A stretch of 39,194 bases of DNA from a virus: the IMG/VR virus record IMGVR_UViG_3300042434_000598, positions 1 through 39,194 of that record; one strand, written 5' to 3'. Below, one piece after another: positions 5,573-17,500 of this stretch. Position numbers and translations under genes: made by a program. Within the stretch, counting starts at the first letter, position 1. Each line of letters opens with the position of its first letter. The notes below the pieces were generated by a model. The model was not told the DNA's origin and did not search any database. It saw only the letters and a list, made by a program, of their open reading frames with translations.

Positions 5573-8500
5573 CTATTTCCGTTCCAGCACTTTTCGCAGC
5601 TGCCGTAGTCTCTGCACGTAGCTTTCCCTCAAGACGTAGTTATTGCCACGCATTTCGTAAGCAGAACCGTACTGTCGCTTGTAATAATCCAGCAGCATGA
5701 GACGAGCATCGTTAAAGTCGAGTCCCATCGTGCGGAACTTCTCAATGGCTTTATCTCGCTCGGAAACCGATTTCTGGAACGACTCGTCGCTCTTGTGTGT
5801 TTTCCTCTGCGGATTGGCTAGCGCGGCATACACGACAGCTTGTTTCTTAGCTTCCCTTTGGTCGAACATCTGCTTGCGTTGTTTATCCGTCAGCAAGTCC
5901 TTGTACCCAAAGTCTGGAGTGTTGTAATCCATCGCTTCGAGGTCTTTTTCAAACTGTTTCTTTCGGTCTTCTTCTGATGCCTTTTTGTACTTAGACCGCG
6001 ATCCGTGCGTTGAAACTGACACACCGAAGAAAGCTTCCAATGCCGCGAGAGTACCTCGCTTAAGACCGAGTTCGCTCTCTGCTGCGTATATCTCTCGATA
6101 GGTCAGTGGAGTAATGCGACTCCCAACGATGTTGCGATAAATCGCTGTGGGGTCGTCCTTGTCCGCTATCACGTTGCCAACCGCATCTCGTCCGCTAGCC
6201 CATTCCAAAATTGCCGATGGAGCTGTTCCTAACTTGTATCGACCGTAGTTGATAATAAAGTCTGCTGCGGTCTTTCCACCGTACTGAACGTCATCTCCAT
6301 AAATCGACTTGATCTCACCCTCGCTCGTCTTCATTTTGCCCGTCAATATTCTTGAGGCAAGGACAATGGCTGGCATCAAACCACCTTCGTCTTTGAATCG
6401 AGTCTCGCCGATCTTCATTGCAAGAGCATCGCTCGACCGCAAGTCGAATTCAAAGGTTGGCATTTCTTCTTCGTCGTCGCCTGCAAGCAAGCGATACGCT
6501 ACGTAAGCAACCGCCATTTTCGCTGTGTGACCAACCATTGCCTGAATGTACAGCTTGGCCAATGCGACCCGCATACCCCTGTCAGCATTCCATTGCCCAA
6601 TCCATTGCGGAGTCACCAACTGGAACGGAACAATGAAGTCAGCTTGGATTCGCGACCACGTCCAGCGTCTAGCGAGGAACAACCAATCAAGCCATGGATT
6701 GCCACCCTTCAAGCCAGTCCCTCGTCCGCTGAATATGTTGGCAATCCTTCCTGTCTCTTTGATGTCGTCTTCCGTCCATCCCGTGTTGACCTTAAAAAAC
6801 TCTCTGGCGGCAAGAGTGTCTCGCTTCTGAATGTCGTACATGTCTGCCTTCATGATGTTGGAGAACGTGCGGTTGCCACGCTCTGCCATCGCATACAGCT
6901 TTGCCCATGTGCGGAGGGGGAGCAAAAGTTTTGTTTCTGTATTCTCGAGCCACCGAATGATCGCCGATTGATACAGTTCTTCTAATTTCGCCTGAGGACC
7001 AGTGACCTGCGTAAAGTCAACTTTCGCCAGTTCGTATTCTTTTGCATTGGGCCTGCTCTTCAGTCCATCTGCCGATTCCAACGCGAGTCGCTGGCTAAAC
7101 ACTGCAGGTATTGCTTCCATCAGTGCGTAAAAAGCTTTCATCGGCTGCGAATACGTGTAGAAGAAGCCTTGCCGCAGAACAAAAGACATTTCTAAGCCGA
7201 GCATTAGCGTCTTTGGAATCAACGAAGTGGCCTCAAGAATCCCTTGGCCAATCCACTGTCCCGTGTTCCATGTCGCTCGCTTTGCCTTTTCGATGGCAAT
7301 CATCGCGTCATATTGCACCTCCTCGATTTCCATGTTCTTTTCGAGGATGGCTTTTTCCGTGATAGTACGCTTCTTCAAGGGCACCGGAATACGACCAGCC
7401 TTTGCTTCCTCAAGTCGCCTCTGCCAAAACGCTAGCCGCCTTTCTTGCGCCTTGCGATAACGTTGCCAATACTTCAATTCCTCCGTAGCTTGATACACGG
7501 GATTTGCTTCTAGCGCTACTTTCCGCAGTTGCCTCAAAGATCGCAACTCGGCCATGAGTTCTTCTTTTCGCTCCGAAGTCAACTCTGAGTTTTTCGCGGC
7601 AGGAGCCCATGTGCCATCCTCAAGAGCTTTAACGTCAGCCTTGACCGCACTTATCTGCCGCTCAAGCATTCGCACCGAAGCATCGAGTCGTTGCTCTTCA
7701 GTGAGTGGCTTGCGTCCCTTCTTGGGCTTCGTGGGTGGGAAGATCTTTTCGTAGTCAGCCTTAAGCTTGTCTCTCACCCTACGCTTCTGTTCGAGTTGGC
7801 TACGAAGATCCAACAAATCCTCATCTGGCTCGAGAGGTGTCTTTTCATCGACTGGTTTGACAAGTTTCGTCCTGCTCTTTACCGCCTCGTCCAGAGCAGC
7901 GATGTCCTTATCAAGCATCTCCAGCCTGTTTTTTGCTGCCGTTTTTGCTGTTGTCAGAGCAGACTTCAGTTGACCCTCCTTCGATTCAGCGGGAACCGGA
8001 AGCGTCTTCTTTAGCTTGTTGAATTGCGAAATCAACTCTCGCTCAATGCTGTCAGGTGTTGCCCTCTCCTGGCCAGTTGCTTTTGGAAGAAGACCCTTCT
8101 CTCGTAGGCGGCGAGCCACTTCTTCTGGAGTAACGCCTTTATTGAGCCACTCTTCACTTTGCTTGATAGCGTTAATCGTGTCTTCGATTTTAAGTGATTG
8201 CCTAGCCTTGCCGCGAATCGCCCGAATGATGACTTCGACTGGCTCTGTGTTTAGCGATTGCCAGACACCGTAATCGGACATCGCCTGCATTGTTTCGTAT
8301 TTCGATATCCCAGGCACTTCGGTTGACAGTTGTTCGTACACAACATCAACGACATCCTTCCAATTTTCTTCCTCAGCGCCGTAACCCAACTCAACCGCTG
8401 CCCGCATCAACTCCTTCGCTCTTGCTCCAAGTTCTGAATCCGTAGGGTTGTCGCCAATTGGAGATTCAGGTTTGTTCTTTGAAATGCTTTCGTTCCATGC

Positions 8501-11500
8501 GTCTCGAATCGCTTGTATTTGCTCTGGAGAAGCATTGCGAAGGTTAGCTTTGATCTGCGCTTCTACCTCCAAAATGGAGCTGACGCCAGCCTCTCGTAAT
8601 GCGGAAACGACATTGTTCGCTGCAGCTTTGATGTCGTTTGGTTGCCGACTTGGTGAGTAGCGGATGTCTGGATTGTTTGGGTCGAACGTGCCTCGGTTGC
8701 CGGTGGCGGATTTGATCTGGCTCTTATCTCGAACCCAAATTACGTCACGCCCCCGTACCTGCCACTTTCCACCATCCTTGTCCCATTCGTTAACTTTCAA
8801 ATAAACAGGCAGGACTTTCTCGCCATACTGTGCAGCCAACTCCTTGTCGATCGCAAACCAAATCATCCCATGCATCGGTGTATCTTCAAACACATCAAAC
8901 TCAGCATTTGTACCATGGTAAACAACCAATGGCTTCCCATCAGCATCGACTACCTTGCTGTCGCCGAACCACTTCTTGAACTCAGGGGTATCTGTTTGAG
9001 GTCGAAGATTGCGACCAGCCGCAGGACGATTGCCACCGCTCCACAGATTCTGAAACACCGAAAACGCATCGGCAACCTTTTTAACTACCGTAGCACGCTT
9101 AGTCCCCAGCTTGGGCTTTTCTGGTTCGGGTTGCGCCGCCGCTTCCGCCTTCTTCCTAGCGATGGTCTCTTTTGCCAGTTCCTCTACAAGTTTTGCGTTC
9201 TGCGCTTCTAGCTTTTTGATGCGGTCAGCCAATTGAGCATACTCTTGTAGTTGCGATTCGGTTGGTCGCTGCTGCACTTCTCGCAAATGTCGCCGAACAA
9301 GCCCAGCCACAGAAAAATCAGATGCCAACTCAACTTGGCGAGAAACACCCGTCTGACCCCAAATACTCCCAGCTTTCTCCGAAGCTTCAGTGGCTGTCAG
9401 TATTTCATCAAGAACACTTTCGCCAGCTTGGCGGCGGTTTTCAAGATCACGGATATACCTGCCTAAAACGGCTTCTTCAACACGATCTATAGCTCTTGGG
9501 TTGTTAGCCAGCTCCTCTGCAAGACGTGCTGGATAACCTGGGGTCTTTGCAATTCGCCTAGCAGCTTCCGCCTGCCATTGATCAACCGATTCTCGCTCTG
9601 GCATCACCCGTTCACCAAGACCAGCCAAAGCCCGCAATTCGTTCGTCTTTACGTTTTTTGTACCAGTTGTTTCATCACTTGCGGGCGGAGACGGTTCTCT
9701 AACTTGCGGCTTAATCAGCCCTTCCTCTTCGAGACGCTTGTACAACCCAGCAAGGATGTCGTCCTTTGGTTTTCGCCTTGGTGAGTAGCGAACGTCAGGC
9801 AGCGTCTCGTCAAATCGCTTGCTCAACGGGACGACATTTCCAGAGTCATCGTAAGTTACAGCATCAGATGATTTGATTTGTGATGGGGTAAATGCAACGT
9901 AAGCGTCGAAGTCAGACGTTCCGTCAGTATCTTTGATAATTACCCCGTCGTAGCCCATCTTTTGAATTGCCTTGACGAGAGTTCCATCGGGATCCTCTTC
10001 CTTGTCAAACAACTCCCACGAAGCGCCCTTGCGATCAAGCCATCTCGAGTTGACACCTTTAGAAACCAACGTGTTAAACTGAGCGTCAGTTATGCCGTTC
10101 CTCCAATCCAGCAGCTCACCAAATACACGGAACTTACGTACGCTTCCGCCTTTTCTTCCTCCCTGCTCTCGATATCGAGACGCCGCCTCTTCGTCGGTCG
10201 TAAAAAACGCGGCGTTCCTGCTTACCTCGTACGAACCGAATACAGTGCTGTTGAATCCCTTGCTAGGAATTTGAAACTCGTAGAAGTTGGAGTGCGGGCT
10301 ACCGTGGTACAAAACTGGTGACACTCCACCAGCAACTTCGCCAGCACCTGCAGCCGCTGCATCAACCATACGCTGTGCCTTCGCCATGTCGCCCTGGTCT
10401 ACTGCGGCAAGATACTTGGCGTCATTATTGCGACCTGGGGAGTAACGATAGTCCTCTCGTCGTCCCAGCACAGGATTCTTAGCCAATACCATACCGCCAA
10501 CTTGCACCACTTCTTCTGCCGATACCACTGGGGTCTGCGTATCTTTATCATAGAAGTAAGTGTGACGGATGGGATTCATCCCAATCTCAACCCACCGATC
10601 CTTGTTAGTCTCTGCCAGTTTGTAGGCTTGCTGCGCCGTCATCGGCACATACTCGCCTCGCATGGTAGCGATCGTGGACTTGGGCTTACCAGCGGCGATA
10701 TTCAGAGCGGCGTTTTCGGTGACCCCGAAAGTAACATTTCTCAATACAGATGTCGGAGTATAGGCGACAACTCGACCGGCACTTCCTTTGTTCAGGTCTG
10801 GGCGAGGTTCATGCAAAGAGACTACCCAAACGTTTTCGTCATCGTAGGCAGGAATATCCAGTCGAGTTTCAAGCAATCTTCCTTTGGCAATGTCTTCAGG
10901 ATTTTGGATTAGATCTCTCTTTAGTCGATCTCCAGCTTTGCGATCACCTAATCCGCGAAGCATATCTTCCTTGCTTGCTGGAATCGGCACCTCGTCAAAC
11001 TTGCGAAGAGGCATTCGCATGTCCACGATCCTCTGATACTGATTACGATCGATCAGACCAGCTTTCAGATCCTGTGCAGCTTTCGTGATCTCGGGATCAC
11101 GTTTTCTCTTTGCTTGACGACTTGGTGAGTAGCGAACACCTTCATCGCCCGTCTCCTCCATGTCTGCGGCACGACCCTCAGTCCATGTCCACTCAGGCAT
11201 CAAGCCGATTTTGTTTTCTGCAAATACCGTGTCTAGTACGCTGGCGGTTTTATTTTTTTCTGCGTATGGACCGAAGTTCAACCAGGAGTTTTGACCGCGA
11301 GTCTCGCTAGTCATTGCACCTATGGCGGGTCCGTAGTACAACCGAACATGCGCCTGCCACGCGTTTTCCTCGCCACGGGCTCTAAAGCCAGCCCCCTCCA
11401 TGCTGTGCCCAAATGCGTCGTGTACAGCGCGAAACAAATCGTTAGCGGCGACTGGGTGAGAAACCCCTTTTTGATCCTTCCACCTCAACCCAGTATCGGC

Positions 11501-14500
11501 AAGCATTGGGTTGTTTGCTAATTCAGTAGCCGTAATGCCTTCAGTTCCGTATCCAGCATATGTGCCGTACACAGCCATCTTCTTGTTTTGACGCAAGTCA
11601 CGCACGGCAGAAGATGGATTGCCGTCATACGGATCCGTGTCGCCATCATAGAAAGTAAACGTGTATCCAGCCTTTACCAACGCATCGTACTGCGACTTCG
11701 TTTGACGAATCATGTCGTCATACGCCTCTTTGACCGCTGGGTCATTTGGCGAATGCTGCATCTCCTCAAACGCTTGCGCAATACGCTTAGCCCTCTCTTC
11801 GTCTACCCGGACGTATTTGGCTTGCCGTTTGAGATTGATGCCGTTATCGCGAGCGTACTGCTCTGCGGCGTCAACTATCCCTGGGTCTGGTCCTGACGCC
11901 CCTTGAACAGATGGTGAACCTTCAAGCGGCGTATAGCTTCGGCCCTGATCCCGTCCTCTTCCGTCTCCGGTCGATTCGGATCGTCGTCCTGGGGAGTATC
12001 TTTGGCCTGAGTCTTTGATGGGGGCTGCTGTGAATTCGGTGTTCCAGCCTTGCTCTCTGGCGAACTTTCTTGTTGCGGAAATGACGGCTTGGCGTACATT
12101 GTCACTCCTTCTTTGTAGATCGGGTCGTCCGGTCCCGCCGATCCGAGATGTGTATTCTTCCCCATTTGGATTGCTTTGCCAGCTGTTAGAGGTTGCGTTG
12201 TATTCGTTGCCTTCGCTGCGGAAGGATTTTGTTGTCGTAGTGCCACCAAGGAAGCTTGGATTGCTTCCATGGAGAGCGCTGACTACCTTTTCCATTCTAC
12301 TGTGGAAGTCTAGGTTATCAATGGAGAAGTTGAGTATTCTGGCTCCATTCGGCATGAAGGCTGGAGCGAGATCCGTATCTTTCCCGAATTCCCGAAGCAT
12401 GGCGTCGTAGAGATCTTTGAATTCCGACCCTTTCCATGCCCTATTACCTGTGATTTCAAACCCATTTTCAAGAGCAGGATCGCTCGAATAAACAGGTAAA
12501 TGCCAGTAGACACCATCTTGAGACAGGACATATCCCAAGATGTTGGCGTACAAATCCAGTTTCTTCCTGTACTCCTCAGTGATGGTCTTGACGCCACCAT
12601 TGTTCTCCAGCATGACCTCAAACTTCGATTGCGAACCAGCACCGATGTCACCCTGCCATGCAGAGAATCCGGTGATTGTGACTGGAACATCGAGTCCTAC
12701 AGCCTTCGCAATCCAATCGCCGTTCTTGAACAGGACGTCAGTAATCCTCTTCAGATATTCTTTTTTTACGGCATAACTTGCATTATGAATCTCTGGAATT
12801 ATGTCAAGCGTCTTAGATGGAATAGCTTCCCATGAAAGTTGAGAATCTTTTATTCCACGACTAACCAGCTTGCCGTAAACTTCCTGCATTGCCGGGGAAA
12901 TTTCAAGATTGACTACCGGATCCGAACTTGTCTTGTTATCAATCGATTTGTATATCTTCCTGAGCCAGCTAACAACTTTTTCAAACACAGACCTAAGAGT
13001 TTTTGATGTAAATTTCCCGCCCTTAATGTATTTAAGCAGACCGTTGGCAAACTTTTCTTCGGCCTCAGTTGTCCAGTTGCCATCAACTACACCAGACCAT
13101 TTCATTGCAACGTCAATGTCAGCGTCAGTAATCCCCTCTCGCATGTCTTTTGGAATGCTTTTATCGAACAGGAACATCCTTGCTACGTGCCCTAGTTCGT
13201 GAATCCCATCTGCAACCGTTGGCTTGTTAAACGCACGCATTAGTGCTATGCCAGAATCAGTAAGTTCTACTGACGCCTTAACAGAAGCAGTCAAAGACCT
13301 CAATACCCCGTCAGATGGATAGGAAGTATCAGTAGAAACTCCCATCATCCCGTAGAACAACTTTTCCATGTCCCACATCATCTCTTGAACGATGGCTGGT
13401 TCAACACCCAACGTTTCTGCGACCTGAACCCACGCATCTTCGAGAATTTGCCTCTTGATCCTGCCTAGCTGATTGGTGTGCTTCCAAGGAACTCCAGTGT
13501 TTGGCTCTCTGAAGTAGCGAGACATCGTTCTGGCGACCCACATGTCCTTGGTAATCGTCTTAAGTTTTTGCCATCGATTCAGGATATAAGAGCCTTGCTT
13601 TGGATTGTCGCCCAATGCAAACGCGCCAACTATTTTTAGATTTGGATCATTTGGGTTCTTAAGGTCTCTTTTGAGATACTCGTGAACCTTAAGTTTTTTT
13701 GCTGCCTTATCTCCGATGACCGAAACAATCTCGGCCCATGTGTGCTCAGACTCCATCCACTTTATGGCTTTTGCTAGTCCCGATTTACCTCCGCCGAAGT
13801 GATCGACAAGCTTGCTAAAACTTCTTGCTGACGCCAAATTGAATGTTCTGGAGATTTTCTTGAACTTACCAGGAACAAGATTTGGCTCGTTAGGAATTTT
13901 TTTGCCGCTAGAAGTTACTCGACTCGACTCAAAAGTGATCTTACCTCTCGGAGTAACATACGTCGGCTTACGTGGACGCTGCCCATTCATGTCTCTAGGA
14001 GCGTTGTAATCTGTCTTCCAGACATGCTTCGGATTGGATGTCATGCCCGTTAGCGTTCCGTGTAACATCCACTCTTTCAGGACCATTAATCCAATCAACG
14101 TATCTACACTTGGTATAGCGTTGGCAGATGAAAACGAACCCATAATGTGAAGCAGCTTAACTTCATCATCAGTAAGTTTATCCCTACCCTCCGCAGCCAT
14201 TTTAGCTGCAATGTCCTTGTCTCTTTTAGCCCATTTACTCAACCATGGGTTCGCCCTATCGATAATGTCAGTGGTATAAAAACTGATATATGATCGGTTG
14301 AGTTTTTTCCAAGCGTTAATTTCTAATAGCGTGTGCTTTACGATGGCATCAACGGCAGCTTGACGCCCATCGGATGTGTTAAAGTCAACACCTTCTGGAA
14401 CAACCTTGTTTTGATTGGCATACTCACCAATCCACGCCACCGCAGACTTTAATGTCTTTTGAACAGCAACCGGTTCTTCACCAGAGAGAATTTTGTGGAC

Positions 14501-17500
14501 TTGGAATAAAGCGTTTTCCGCAGGCATTCCGCCTTTGACTAGCTGTATCCGTGACTTGTCCAATCCCATTGCCTCGGCAATAGAACTAACAGCAGTGGCA
14601 ACATCCTTAGGGACGCCGAAAACTTTCTCGATAACACCTGGAGTAAAAGCTTTTTCAGAAAACTCTTCTTTGCCTCTTGCAGGTGCCGCACGACGACCAC
14701 CCTTGCCCTTCATGGCAACGTTGTTTCGCTTCATCGCCCTTTCGATCGCTTGGCGTGTCTGCCCAGCAAGCGTGTTTGGGTTGGTCACTCCTGGCTCAGC
14801 AAACCGCAACACTCGTCGCACCCAACGACCGATTCTTGCTAGTAATCCTGGCTTTGCCTTGCCGAGGTCGTTCCAGAACTTGAAGTAAGCCGCCCTGTCT
14901 TCTAGGTAGCGAGACAAGCCCTCGTCGTTTAGCAAGTCCTCGTCTTCGAGCAGACGTTCGTAGTATCCGGCATCTACTTCTTTCATGTCTGCGAGATACG
15001 CGACTTTAGCCTTGCCTAGCCCAACCGAATCGTTTTTGCTGACCCAGTTGTAGAGCGATCTCCATGCCTTGGGTGACGACCGCTTGATTGCATGGAACAT
15101 TTCATGGGCAAACAAACCCCATGTCATTGCCTTCTCTGGGCGACCCTCTTTCTTCAGAAGGCTATCCCATTTTTCTACATAGTTCCGAACAAGCCAAATA
15201 GTGCGAGAGTTTGGAATAAACAGCCCAGGTACTCCTTGGTCGGGACTACCTTCGACCAGCCGAAGCGTAATGCCGATCTTATTGAGTATCTGCTTCTGCT
15301 TACGCTCGTCTTCGGTAAAGTCTTTGGACGGGATCTCTTTCCCTTCCGGCTTTTTGGGGGGACTTGCGTCTTTATCGGATTCACCGCGAGGAGCTGCTTG
15401 ACGTTTCTTCTTTCTAGATGGTTTTGCTTTTGCAGCAGCGGTTTCGAGATACTCTCTGATTGTTGGTTGGCTATTAAGCTTATCTGATATTTCGTCAACA
15501 ATATCTTCTCGTTCAGTAGCCTTAACATCCAACTCTCTCGCCAAGTCTTGCAGGTCTTCCTTATTTAGACTGCGAAGGTAAGTCTTTGCTGGCGACTCCT
15601 TCGTCTCCTGCTTGGCTTTAACTTCGGGCTGCGCAGGAGCGATTTCTGGCTTATCTTCTTGCTGTGAAGCGGCTTTGTCAAAATCTTCTGCTGTTACAAG
15701 ATCGCTTGTCGGCTCCGTTCCTTTCCATGCATACACTGGCGTACCATCTGGTCGATACATTTGCGTAAGAAGCCCCGCATCAACCATTGGTCGCAACGAA
15801 CGTGCAACCCACCCACGCGAATCTTTGCCAGGCAATCTGTCAGATATTTCATTCGCTGCCAGCCAACGGTTTTCTGGCATTTTGTTTCGAAACGTGAACG
15901 CAAAAGACTTCTTGCCAGCGTCTTCTGGTCTCATCTCGCCAGACTGCACCATCGCTTCCGTAAATTGCTCTGGGGTTGGCTTTTTTTGTTTTCCTGCAGC
16001 TTTTGGAGGTTGCTCAGCGGGTTGTTTTTTAGAAGGAGCCTTTTTCTTAACCGACCTTGGCTTTGGCAATTCCTTCTGACCAGCAAAGTCATACGTGCCA
16101 GCAATCATGTCCGCCAGATACGTGTCTACCTTTGGAACACTTAGCGGCATTAGCAAACCAACCACCTCGCCGTTAACAGCGTAAACTACCGGCGTGGTTA
16201 TTTCATTACCTTTCTTCGCCTCTCCGTATATCGTTGCTTTTGGGTGTCGCTTCAATATCGTGTCGTGATAAGCCTTGCTCAAAAGAACATAATCGCCGCT
16301 ATCGTTTTTTAGCATGACTTGTCTTTCAGACATGTCTCCGCCGCGATAACCGACAACAGTCATTTCATTGCCTGGTTTAATGGTGTTTCTGGTGGGAGCG
16401 ATAACAGACTCTACCTTCACCTCCCTGCCTATGCCTTCAATTCCAGATCTTTTCTTCGATGAAGCTAATATTGCGTCCCTGTCTTTATCGGGAGCCTTGA
16501 TTAGCACTCGACCATCTGTGTAATAACCAGTAGCCTTCAGAGTTGCTGCAAGACTTTCACCCTGAGCCACATTCCACAAGCCAGCCAGCTTTTCATTTGA
16601 GTACGACATGCTCCCAGAGTCAGTCTGGGTGAACCTCTTGTCATCGTCTTTGTCAAATGCGCCTTCAAAAACACGTTCCGCTATGTCTTTTGCCTTTTTC
16701 TGGTCCGAAATGTTAGACGCCTCAAAGTCCCATGATTTCGAACCAGCTTGCCTCACGGTCCAAGTGCCGCTATCCTTGGACTTCTCAATGAGTAACACGC
16801 GGTCGCCTCGAGACGCTCGAATTGTCTGAGCAACTCCTGAAGCGTTTTGCTTAATGCTTGTGTACTCTGTGGGCATAGGCTCTGCAGAAGGTTCTGGAAA
16901 AACAGGCGACGGCGCTTCGTCCGCCGCCTGCTCCTCCATAGGACTTATTTGCCCTTCGGACGGCCTTTGCCCCCCTTCGGTTTGCACTTGCACATTAGGA
17001 TCACCTCCCCCCTTGGTTCCACGAGCATCTTGCACCTCCTCACGTTGACGATCTCCCGACACCGCATCAGGAGACTCGGAAATCTTTTGACTTCCATTCG
17101 GAACAATCCACTCCGATTCATCAGCATCAAAAAGACCAAGAGATTTTACCTCTAAACCAACGGCACCTTCCTTGGTGTAAACCGTCCCGCCGTACTCCTT
17201 GGCCCATTTCTCTGCTTGCTTTTTATCAGATGTCCAGCCCAGGTACGGACTGTCGTTTTTACTGGGGTCTTTATTATCGCCTCTGTACAAGGTCGGCGCA
17301 GCTTTGGATCGTTCGGCAACGCCATCCACAAACGCCCTAGCGAGTTCAACGCCCTCTTTGACGTTGCCGCCTTCGACATTCCCGCCTTCCAAGAAAACTT
17401 TCAGGTATCGCTTTAGATTTGAGGGACTGCCCTTCCATGTTCTTATAGCTTCTTTTAGCTTCTCGCTAACTTCAGGTTGGAAAGAAGGCGTTGGCGCTGA

